From: Trinickia terrae
GTDB taxonomy: Bacteria > Pseudomonadota > Gammaproteobacteria > Burkholderiales > Burkholderiaceae
Length of the DNA stretch: 64,000 nt
Assembly: GCF_005144415.1 (NCBI RefSeq)
Contig: NZ_SWJE01000002.1
Coordinates: 75,723 to 139,722, forward strand
Direction of reading: 5' to 3'
Part shown: positions 28,045 through 35,253 of the stretch, piece by piece
How the letters are laid out: each line of letters opens with the position of its first letter
Numbering within the stretch: position 1 is the first letter of the stretch
Translations under genes and position numbers: made by a program
The notes under the pieces: generated by a model
What the model was told of the DNA's origin: nothing
Database searches by the model: none
What the model saw: only the letters and a program-made list of their open reading frames with translations

Positions 28045-28698
28045 ATGAATAAACTTTCAAAGCTCGCGTTCATTGCAGCTACCGCAGTTATGGCTGCATC
28101 CGCTTCGGCACAGTCGGTGCCGGCGTCGCGACAACAAACGAATGACAACTGGGTGAACGGCACCGGCGAATACGTGTGGATGAACGGCACGAACGAGCTT
28201 TGCTGGCGCGACGCGTTCTGGACGCCCGCAACGGCCAACGCAAAGTGCGACGGCGCACTGGTCGCCCAGGCTCCGACGCCGCCGGCCCCGGCTGCTCCGG
28301 CTGCTGCTCCGGCCATCACGAGCCAGAAGATCACGTATCAAGCCGATACGCTGTTCGACTTCGACAAGGCTGTCCTGAAGCCGGCCGGCAAGGAAAAGCT
28401 GGACGACCTGGCTGCCAAGATCCAAGGCGTGAACCTCGAAGTCGTCGTTGCAACGGGTTACACCGACCGCATCGGTTCGGACAAGTACAACGACCGTCTG
28501 TCGCTGCGCCGCGCTCAAGCTGTGAAGGCATACCTGGTCAGCAAGGGCATCGAAGCCAACCGTATCTACACGGAAGGCAAGGGCAAGCGCAACCCGGTTA
28601 CGACGGGCTGCAACCAGAAGAACCACAAGCAACTCATCTCCTGCCTGGCACCGGATCGCCGCGTGGAAGTCGAAGTTGTCGGTACTTCGAAGCAGTAA
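28045..28698 (+). CDS. OmpA family outer-membrane protein
   Basis: This 217-residue protein has a signal peptide ([22 protein letters not shown]), a short middle region with a Cys pair ([10 protein letters not shown] ... NAKCDGAL), a Pro/Ala linker, and a C-terminal OmpA-like peptidoglycan-binding domain from about residue 95. The domain shows [40 protein letters not shown] and [11 protein letters not shown]. There is no eight-strand barrel, so it is a short periplasmic/outer-membrane OmpA form that tethers the envelope to peptidoglycan. A strong ribosome binding site and terminator suggest high expression. Confidence 0.92.
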   Translation: MNKLSKLAFIAATAVMAASASAQSVPASRQQTNDNWVNGTGEYVWMNGTNELCWRDAFWTPATANAKCDGALVAQAPTPPAPAAPAAAPAITSQKITYQADTLFDFDKAVLKPAGKEKLDDLAAKIQGVNLEVVVATGYTDRIGSDKYNDRLSLRRAQAVKAYLVSKGIEANRIYTEGKGKRNPVTTGCNQKNHKQLISCLAPDRRVEVEVVGTSKQ

Positions 28699-28720
28699 GC
28701 TGCAAGATACCGCAGTATCA

Positions 28721-28747
28721 AAGCCCCGCTTCGGCGGGGCTTTTTTT
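28721..28747 (+). terminator. Rho-independent terminator after the OmpA-family gene
   Basis: AAGCCCCGC and GCGGGGCTT pair around a TTCG tetraloop and are followed by TTTTT. It begins 23 bases past the stop codon. Confidence 0.93.
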
Positions 28748-28864
28748 ACGCCTGAATTTGGGACGCGGCCGGCGTCGCCGTTTTGCCCCTGCAGGCCGGC
28801 CCCTATATACTCGGGGCTACTCCGCAATCCTCATCCAACGTTCAACGCCCAAGCCGCATCCGCC

Positions 28865-29563
28865 ATGACCAATGCCGATCCCCATGAGCTGCAGAAATTC
28901 AGCGATCTCGCCCATCGCTGGTGGGACCCGAACGCCGAATTCAAGCCGCTGCACGAGTTGAATCCCGTCCGGCTCAACTGGATCGACTCCCATGCGCACC
29001 TGGCCGGCAAACGGGTGCTGGATATTGGTTGCGGCGGCGGCATCCTGTCGGAATCGATGGCGGGATTAGGTGCCCAGGTCAAGGGCATCGACCTGTCGAC
29101 GCAAGCGCTTGGCGTCGCTGACCTGCACAGTCTCGAAAGCGGCGTGAGCGTCGACTACGAGGAAATCGCAGCCGAAGCGCTCGCGGCACGCGAGCCCGAC
29201 ACCTACGATGTCGTCACCTGCATGGAAATGCTCGAGCACGTGCCCGATCCGAGCGCCATCGTCGCTGCATGTGCAACGCTAGTGAAACCAGGCGGCTGGG
29301 TCTTTTTCTCGACGCTCAATCGCAACGTCAAATCGTATTTATTCGCGGTGATCGGGGCCGAATACATCGCACAAATGCTGCCCAAGGGCACGCACGACTA
29401 TGCGCGCTTCATCCGCCCTTCGGAGCTGGCGGCGTTCGTACGAGCGGCCGGGCTGCACAGCCGGGACATCAAGGGCATCACCTATCGTCCGCTCAGCAAA
29501 CATTTCGGGTTGTCCGACGACACGAGCGTCAACTACATGCTTGCCTGCCGCCGCAACGTCTGA
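28865..29563 (+). CDS. ubiG: Ubiquinone biosynthesis O-methyltransferase
   Basis: UbiG is a SAM-dependent methyltransferase that performs both O-methylations in ubiquinone synthesis. It has 232 residues from [21 protein letters not shown], the standard family opening. SAM motif I is [16 protein letters not shown]. The segment [12 protein letters not shown] is also typical. The upstream in-frame extension crosses a terminator and is rejected. It is followed after 42 bases by gph, a common ubiG-gph pair. Confidence 0.96.
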   Translation: MTNADPHELQKFSDLAHRWWDPNAEFKPLHELNPVRLNWIDSHAHLAGKRVLDIGCGGGILSESMAGLGAQVKGIDLSTQALGVADLHSLESGVSVDYEEIAAEALAAREPDTYDVVTCMEMLEHVPDPSAIVAACATLVKPGGWVFFSTLNRNVKSYLFAVIGAEYIAQMLPKGTHDYARFIRPSELAAFVRAAGLHSRDIKGITYRPLSKHFGLSDDTSVNYMLACRRNV

Positions 29564-29605
29564 AACGCGCTCCGCTCCGCCCCACCTCCCTTTTCGATTG
29601 CCTTC

Positions 29606-30319
29606 ATGAGCGACCCCACCCCTTTGCCGCAGCGCGAAAGCGATGACGCTTCGATCGGCCTATGCCAGGCCGTCCTGTTCGACCTCGACGGCACACTCGC
29701 GGACACCGCGCCCGACCTGGCCGCCGCCGTCAACAAGATGCGCCATGATCGCGGTCTCGATATGCTGCCGCTCGAAGATCTGCGCCCGCTCGCGTCTGCG
29801 GGCGCACGCGGCCTGATCGGCGGTGCCTTCGGCATAGGTCCCGAGCATCACGAGTTCGCATCGATGCGCGAGGAGTTTCTCGCCAATTACGAAGCCGATC
29901 TGTGCATCGAAACCATCCTCTTTCCCGGCATCGGCGAGTTGCTCGACGAGCTCGACGAGCGCGGCGTGCGTTGGGGCATCGTCACGAACAAGGTTGCGCG
30001 GCTGACCGAACCGCTCGTGGAACTGCTTGGCCTCGACCTGCGCGCGAGATGCGTCGTCAGCGGGGATACGACGCCGCACTCGAAGCCGCATCCGGCGCCG
30101 CTTCTGCACGCGGCGAAGGAATTGGACGTGCACCCGGAGCGGATCGTGTATGTGGGCGACGATCTGCGCGACGTGCAAGCGGGATTCGCGGCGGGCATGA
30201 TCACTGTTGCCGCCGCCTATGGCTACTGCGGTACCGATCTGCCCCCGACCCAATGGCACGCGCAGCACGTCGTGCAATCGACGGGCGAGCTGCAGCGGCT
30301 GCTCCGCGAAATCGGATGA
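29606..30319 (+). CDS. gph: Phosphoglycolate phosphatase
   Basis: This HAD-superfamily hydrolase dephosphorylates 2-phosphoglycolate formed by DNA repair or Rubisco oxygenation. It has 237 residues. HAD motif I is LFDLDGTLADTAPDL with nucleophile Asp26 and acid Asp28. Motif II is GIVTNK, the Lys is in HSKPHPAPL, and motif IV is YVGDDLRDVQAG. It is downstream of ubiG. A GTGGCG-AGC-CGCCAC hairpin about 15 bases after the stop may stop transcription weakly. Confidence 0.93.
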   Translation: MSDPTPLPQRESDDASIGLCQAVLFDLDGTLADTAPDLAAAVNKMRHDRGLDMLPLEDLRPLASAGARGLIGGAFGIGPEHHEFASMREEFLANYEADLCIETILFPGIGELLDELDERGVRWGIVTNKVARLTEPLVELLGLDLRARCVVSGDTTPHSKPHPAPLLHAAKELDVHPERIVYVGDDLRDVQAGFAAGMITVAAAYGYCGTDLPPTQWHAQHVVQSTGELQRLLREIG

Positions 30320-30442
30320 TTGCGCCATTGCCGTGGCGAGCCGCCACGCTACCGAAGCGAAGCGAAAAATACTCTCCCGTCCATTGTTTAGCGCGCAAGG
30401 CTCACCAAACTCACGTTCTATGGGATAATTGTCAGTTCCACT

Positions 30443-30799
30443 GGGGCCGACTTGGTTTCGACGTGGGTAACGAAGCAGCTCAGGGCATACCGAGGACCCG
30501 TCACCTCGTAAATCAATGGGACTTAAGTAACTGCGAACGACAACACGTACGCATTGGCGGCTTAACCCCGCCAACCTCGCACTAGCTCTCTGACGGGCTA
30601 GGGTCGCAAGACTGGCGAGGTCATTTACGTCAGATAATCCTTGGTGGTGTCACGACGCCGGGGCCGAAAATCTAGTGACTCGCCGTAACGAAGCGTGTTC
30701 GTCCGCGTCGGTGCGGTTAAATCAAATGACAGGACTAAGTATGTAGAACTGGTTGTGGACTATTTGCGGACGCGGGTTCGATTCCCGCCGGCTCCACCA
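30443..30799 (+). ncRNA. ssrA: Transfer-messenger RNA (tmRNA)
   Basis: tmRNA rescues stalled ribosomes and tags incomplete proteins. The 5' end GGGGCCGACTTGGTTTCGAC and the 3' end GGTTCGATTCCCGCCGGCTC plus CACCA form the tRNA-like part. The tag frame at 30533-30565 encodes ANDNTYALAA followed by TAA, a betaproteobacterial variant of the E. coli tag. A GATAAT at 30424-30429 is a plausible -10 box. The gene is about 357 bases, the normal one-piece form. Confidence 0.96.
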
Positions 30800-30833
30800 A
30801 GACATTTCTCCTGAGACGCCTCAGGAATTCGCG

Positions 30834-30870
30834 AAAACCCCGCCGAGCGCAGCTCTCGCGGGGTTTTTCT
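30834..30870 (+). terminator. Rho-independent terminator after ssrA
   Basis: AAAACCCCGC and GCGGGGTTTT form a 10-bp stem around a 14-base loop, followed by TCTTTG. It begins 35 bases after the tmRNA CCA end. Confidence 0.85.
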
Positions 30871-31094
30871 TTGCGGCTGCGCCTACTTTCCCATGCTGTC
30901 GATCTTTCGAAGAGAACGACTCCCTCGCCGCTCCTCCGCGCATCGATTCCAGGCACCTTCGCGTAGACTCTCCGAAACGCACCCGATATCCCAACGCATC
31001 GGCAAAAACCTGCCCCGTGGCGCCGCCGACTGAACCCCTGCTTGCGTAACGACTCTATTGAAATCGCGACGCATTCGCAGCCAAGGCAGAATCC

Positions 31095-31445
31095 ATGAAC
31101 AAACTTCTTCTCGCCGCCGTGCCAGCCACCCTGGCCATCGCGGCTTGCAGCTCGCCCAACGTCCAGGAAGTCCACTCATCGGAGCCGATGGTCTTCGTGC
31201 AATCGGCGCGCGCGCCCGGCTATATCTCGAGCTGCCTGCAAAGCAGGATCGACGGCCTGCGCATGAGCACCGGCACCGGCTCGACAGAGTTGACGGTCGG
31301 CCACGGCGCAGACAATTACGCGTGGCTCATTACGCTGATACCGTCCGGCAACGGCTCGGTGGTGAAGGTGCAGAAATCGCCCGGCGACGACGGTTCGGTG
31401 CCGGAGCCTGAGATGCGTTTCGACATCGCGCGCTGCACGACCTGA
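31095..31445 (+). CDS. Small hypothetical lipoprotein
   Basis: This 116-residue protein has a lipoprotein signal peptide: MNKLLLAAVPATLAIAACSS, with the lipobox ending at Cys18. The mature part holds two further cysteines (SSCLQS and ARCTT at the C-terminus) that could form a disulfide. I do not recognise the family. It stands alone between ssrA and a minus-strand secreted protein. Codon use is like the neighbours, so it is likely a real, lineage-level gene. Confidence 0.7.
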   Translation: MNKLLLAAVPATLAIAACSSPNVQEVHSSEPMVFVQSARAPGYISSCLQSRIDGLRMSTGTGSTELTVGHGADNYAWLITLIPSGNGSVVKVQKSPGDDGSVPEPEMRFDIARCTT

Positions 31446-31550
31446 GCGGGACACGCGCCTGCCCCGCTCGGGGCTTGCGCGCCACGCGCTGCGATCGCTC
31501 GCAACGCCTCGCGAGCGATCAAACATCAGGCGACTGCGCCGCCCCTATGA

Positions 31551-31817
31551 TCATTCATCGTTCGGGCACTGCAGATTGCATCCGTTCGGATCGCCGAGGT
31601 CGCCCTGCTTGCGCGCCTTCGACTTCGGCCCATGCTGATATTTATTCGACGGCGCGGACGCGGCGAATTCCAGTTGCGGGTGCTGCTGAAGCTGGAACTC
31701 GTCCTGCAGGATGCCGCCCGGCACGCCCGGGGAGTTCTGCGCGAAGGCGAGCGACGTGACGGCGAACAATGCGCCTGCCGCAGTTGCGGCAGCGCAAGCG
31801 TTGATTAGCAATTTCAT
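31551..31817 (-). CDS. Small hypothetical secreted protein
   Basis: This 88-residue protein has a signal peptide (MKLLINACAAATAAGALFAVT, cleaved after AFA). The mature peptide of about 60 residues is rich in Gln, Asn and Lys and ends with a Cys pair in NGCNLQCPNDE. An ATG six codons upstream is possible, but the chosen start gives a better signal sequence. I do not recognise the function or family. It lies between the small lipoprotein gene and the formate regulator, facing the former. Confidence 0.6.
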   Translation of the reverse strand: MKLLINACAAATAAGALFAVTSLAFAQNSPGVPGGILQDEFQLQQHPQLEFAASAPSNKYQHGPKSKARKQGDLGDPNGCNLQCPNDE

Positions 31818-31962
31818 GGCGATTCGATGCCGCATGACGCGGACTGAAGAACAAAAACGGAACGTCTGAGGGATAGAGCGTAACGCAGAACGGCATCGCT
31901 TCGCAGCGGACTATTACAACAGTAATGAAAGTCCCGGAAACCCGGCTTGCGTGCAACACGCA

Positions 31963-33063
31963 TCAGTGCGGAATGCCATCGGGCACAACCGCTCCGCGCA
32001 AGCCGCTCGCCACGTCGACGATCGTTCCGCAATGCGCGGGGTCGTATCCCGCGAGGCGGGCCACGGTCGCCCGGAACGCCTCGCTCCGCAACGTCTGCAC
32101 CACGGGCGCGAGCGACAGGGATGCCAGCGGCTCGCGCTCGCAGGCGAAGTAATAGTCTTCGTCAACGATCGGAATGAAGTCGAGCCCGAAATGATGAGCG
32201 GCCGGCTCGACGCCGAACCCGAGGTCGGCCATGCCGCTTGCGACGAACGCGGCAATCGCCGAGTGCGTAAGCTCCGCCGACGCATAGCCGTTGATCCCCT
32301 CGGGATCGATGCCGATGCTGCGCAGCGCCAGGTCGAGCAGCATCCGCGTGCCCGAGCCGGGCTGCCGGTTGACGAAACGCACGTCGTCGCGCGCGACGTC
32401 GTTCAAGCCGCGGATGCCCTTCGGGTTGCCTTTCGGCAGGAAAAGCCCCTGTTTGCGCTGGGTCAGATGAATCAGTACGTGCCGCTGCGGATCGAGCCAG
32501 CGTCGATAGACGCTCGCGCATTTCTCGCGGAACACGCCGCGCGGCAAATGAAACCCCGCGAGATCGCACTCGCCGCACGCGAGCGCCGTAACGGCCTCGG
32601 CGCCGTCGCGGTACTTGATGTCGACCGAGGCCGGGTCGCGAGCGACGAGCGCGGTCACGAGCGCCGCCACCGCGTAGCCGTGCGACGCCTGGATGCGCAC
32701 CGCGCCGCGACGCTGTCCGAGCCGGCGGTTCAAATCGCTGGCGACCTCGCTTGCCAGCGCCTGCATGTTGCCGTCGAGCCGTTCGGCGCACAGACGCTGC
32801 GCGCGCACCACCGCCTGCCCCAGCTCCGACAGCGCGGACCCTTTACCGCGCTCCTTGGCGATCAGCGCGCCGCCCAGGCGCTCCTCGAGCGCGCGCAGGA
32901 TGCCCCACGCGTGACGATAGGAGAGGCCTTTTTGCGCAGCCGCCTGAGCGATGCTACCCGTCTCGCCGACCAGCGCGAGAAGCGGCACGACATCGGTCAG
33001 GCTGGTTTCCCGGCCGCTGCTGTCGACGACGACCAGTTGCGCCTTGCAATCGATCTGGATCAT
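31963..33063 (-). CDS. ModE-type winged-helix regulator with periplasmic-binding-like domain, next to fds
   Basis: This 366-residue regulator has an N-terminal winged helix of the ModE/LysR type (about residues 25-95; TGSIAQAAAQKGLSYRHAWG, ending GSALSELGQAVV). A substrate-binding-protein-like domain follows from about residue 115 (LIHLTQRKQGLFLPKGNPKG; VRFVNRQPGSGTRMLLD), of the type that senses small oxyanions such as molybdate. It is divergent from the formate dehydrogenase operon, a molybdenum enzyme, so control of fds by formate or molybdate is likely. Its position matches that of the fdsR regulator in Cupriavidus as I recall it. Orthology is not proven. Confidence 0.82.
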   Translation of the reverse strand: MIQIDCKAQLVVVDSSGRETSLTDVVPLLALVGETGSIAQAAAQKGLSYRHAWGILRALEERLGGALIAKERGKGSALSELGQAVVRAQRLCAERLDGNMQALASEVASDLNRRLGQRRGAVRIQASHGYAVAALVTALVARDPASVDIKYRDGAEAVTALACGECDLAGFHLPRGVFREKCASVYRRWLDPQRHVLIHLTQRKQGLFLPKGNPKGIRGLNDVARDDVRFVNRQPGSGTRMLLDLALRSIGIDPEGINGYASAELTHSAIAAFVASGMADLGFGVEPAAHHFGLDFIPIVDEDYYFACEREPLASLSLAPVVQTLRSEAFRATVARLAGYDPAHCGTIVDVASGLRGAVVPDGIPH

Positions 33064-33132
33064 TTATGCAGTGCTTCTTCCTATTGCGTAAGCCTTACGG
33101 CCAGCCTATGGTTGTGGGATAAACCATAAAGC

Positions 33133-33151
33133 CAAGCATATATGCGCTTGA
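33133..33151. promoter_or_regulatory. Candidate operator upstream of fdsG
   Basis: CAAGCATATATGCGCTTG contains the perfect 10-bp palindrome GCATATATGC inside broader CAAGC/GCTTG symmetry. It lies between the divergent regulator (start 33063) and fdsG. ModE-family sites are also AT-rich palindromes with TATA halves. A weaker related half, AAGTGCATATTTG, follows 11 bases later. Binding is inference. Confidence 0.45.
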
Positions 33152-33191
33152 TATGAGCAACAAGTGCATATTTGATGGAGGAGCCCCCACC

Positions 33192-33665
33192 TTGAACCAT
33201 CCCGCCGCCATCGCGCCGGACGAGCTCGTGCGCCGCCATGTGAAGCCAGGCGCGACGCTAGTCGCCGTGCTGCACGCGATTCAGGACGAAGCCGGTTTCA
33301 TCCCGCCAGAGGCCGTTGCGCCGCTCGCACGCGCGATGAACCTGTCGCGCGCCGAAGTGCACGGCGTCATCACCTACTATCACCATTTCCGCACCGAGCC
33401 CGCCGCGCGCGTGACCGTGCAACTGTGCCGCGCCGAATCGTGCCGCAGCATGGGAACGGAAGCGCTCGCCCAGCATATCGAAGCGCGCACCGGTTGCCGC
33501 TTCGACGCCGAGCACGGTCCGGACCTTGGCCTCGAATCGGTCTACTGCCTCGGGCAATGCGCGCTGTCTCCGGCCATGATGATCAACGACACGCTCTACG
33601 CGAAAGTCACGCCTGAAAAGTTCGACGCGCTGATCGCCGCCGCGCGCGCAAAGGAGCCGGCATGA
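33192..33665 (+). CDS. fdsG: NAD-dependent formate dehydrogenase gamma subunit
   Basis: FdsG is the NuoE-like [2Fe-2S] subunit of the soluble formate dehydrogenase. It passes electrons between the FMN and FeS centres. Ligand cysteines are in LCRAESCRSMG and VYCLGQCALSPAMM, the 4-Cys thioredoxin-like pattern. The helical N-terminal part (LSRAEVHGVITYYHHF) is typical. TTG at 33192 is taken as start because GGAGGAG lies 8 bases upstream (157 residues). The alternative ATG at 33153 lacks a Shine-Dalgarno and overlaps the candidate operator. The stop overlaps the fdsB start (ATGA). Confidence 0.92.
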   Translation: MNHPAAIAPDELVRRHVKPGATLVAVLHAIQDEAGFIPPEAVAPLARAMNLSRAEVHGVITYYHHFRTEPAARVTVQLCRAESCRSMGTEALAQHIEARTGCRFDAEHGPDLGLESVYCLGQCALSPAMMINDTLYAKVTPEKFDALIAAARAKEPA

Positions 33666-35242
33666 ATCAGCCTCCGCGCGCACTGACACGCGTGTACGTA
33701 CCTCGAGACTCCTCGGCGCTCGCGCTCGGCGCGGATCTGCTCGCCGCCGCGATCGGGCGCGAGGCTGCGGCGCGCGGCGTCGCGCTCGAGCTGGTCCGCA
33801 ACGGCACCCGCGGCCTGCTGTGGCTCGAGCCGCTCGTCGAAGTCGAGACGCCCGCCGGGCGCATCGGCTATGCGAATCTCGACGCGGCCGACGTCGCCTC
33901 GCTCTTCGACGCCGGATGGCTCGCGGGCGGCGAGCATCCGCGGCGCGTCGGCATCGTCGACGAGATTCCGTATCTGAAGCACCAGCAACGCCTGACGTTC
34001 GCGCGCATCGGCATCACCGATCCTCTCTCGATCGACGACTACCTCGCGCACGAAGGCCTGGCCGGCCTGAAGGCCGCGCTCGCGATGGACGGCGCCGCCG
34101 CCTGCGAAACGCTCGTCGACTCCGGCCTGCGCGGCCGAGGCGGCGCGGCGTTCCCGGCCGGCGTCAAATGGCGCACGGTGCGCAATGCGCAAGCCGCGCA
34201 GAAATACATCGTCTGCAACGCGGACGAAGGCGACTCCGGCACCTTCTCCGACCGCCTCGTGATGGAAAGCGACCCGTACTGCCTGATCGAAGGGATGATC
34301 ATCGCGGGGATCGTGACGGGCGCGACGCAAGGCTACATCTACGTGCGCAGCGAATATCCGCATTCGATCGCAACGCTCGAAGCCGCCATCGCCCGAGCGC
34401 GCGCCGCCGGCTGGCTCGGCGCGAGCGTGCTCGGCTCGGCGCACGCGTTCGAACTCACCGTGGCGAAAGGCGCGGGCTCCTACGTCTGCGGCGAAGAAAC
34501 GGCGATGCTCGAATCGCTCGAAGGCAAGCGCGGCATCGTGCGCGCGAAGCCACCCGTGCCGGCGCTCGCCGGGCTGTTCGGCCAGCCGACCGTCATCAAC
34601 AACGTGATCACGCTCGCGACCGTGCCGGTCATCTTCGCGCGCGGCGCGAAGTTCTATCGCGACTTCGGCATGGGCCGCTCCCGCGGCACGCTGCCGTTCC
34701 AGCTGGCCGGCAACGTGAAGCAAGGCGGGCTCGTCGAGCTCGCGTTCGGCGTCACGCTGCGCGAGCTGCTGTTCGAGTACGGCGGCGGCACGGCAAGCGG
34801 CCGGCCCGCGCGCGCCGTGCAAGTGGGCGGGCCGCTCGGCACCTACCTGCCCGAGAGCCAGTGGGACATTCCGCTCGACTACGAAACCTACGCGTCGATC
34901 GGTGCGGTGGTCGGGCACGGCGGCATCGTCGTGCACGACGACACCTCGAACCTCGCCGAGCTCGCGCAATACGCGATGCATTTCTGCGCGCTCGAATCGT
35001 GCGGCAAATGCACACCGTGCCGGATCGGCTCGACGCGCGGCGTCGAAGTGATCGAACGCATCCGCAGCGGCGACACCTCGGAAAAGCAAGTGCAGCTGCT
35101 GCGCGACCTGTGCGACACGATGGTGTCCGGCTCGCTCTGCGCGATGGGCGGCATGACGCCCTACCCCGTGCTCTCCGCCCTTGAACACTTCCCCGAAGAT
35201 TTCGGTCTTCGCACGGCCCGGCCCAACAAGGCCGCGGCTTGA
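33662..35242 (+). CDS. fdsB: NAD-dependent formate dehydrogenase beta subunit
   Basis: FdsB is the NuoF-like diaphorase subunit that reduces NAD with electrons from formate. It has 526 residues: an N-terminal thioredoxin-like region (about 10-110), the NADH/FMN domain (GRGGAAFPAGVKW; NADEGDSGTFSDR; GAGSYVCGEETAMLESLEG), a SLBB region, and a C-terminal [4Fe-4S] site (ESCGKCTPCRIG plus a later Cys). Start and stop overlap the neighbours by a few bases, a sign of coupled translation in the fdsGBA operon. Confidence 0.95.
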   Translation: MNQPPRALTRVYVPRDSSALALGADLLAAAIGREAAARGVALELVRNGTRGLLWLEPLVEVETPAGRIGYANLDAADVASLFDAGWLAGGEHPRRVGIVDEIPYLKHQQRLTFARIGITDPLSIDDYLAHEGLAGLKAALAMDGAAACETLVDSGLRGRGGAAFPAGVKWRTVRNAQAAQKYIVCNADEGDSGTFSDRLVMESDPYCLIEGMIIAGIVTGATQGYIYVRSEYPHSIATLEAAIARARAAGWLGASVLGSAHAFELTVAKGAGSYVCGEETAMLESLEGKRGIVRAKPPVPALAGLFGQPTVINNVITLATVPVIFARGAKFYRDFGMGRSRGTLPFQLAGNVKQGGLVELAFGVTLRELLFEYGGGTASGRPARAVQVGGPLGTYLPESQWDIPLDYETYASIGAVVGHGGIVVHDDTSNLAELAQYAMHFCALESCGKCTPCRIGSTRGVEVIERIRSGDTSEKQVQLLRDLCDTMVSGSLCAMGGMTPYPVLSALEHFPEDFGLRTARPNKAAA

Positions 35243-35253
35243 TGGAGTCCTCC

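Noticed and set aside
30735-31175. Minus-strand frame of 146 codons overlapping the end of ssrA
   Set aside because: It overlaps the tmRNA acceptor end and its terminator. A fragment such as LVEPAGIEPAS is the familiar false translation of a tRNA-like 3' end.
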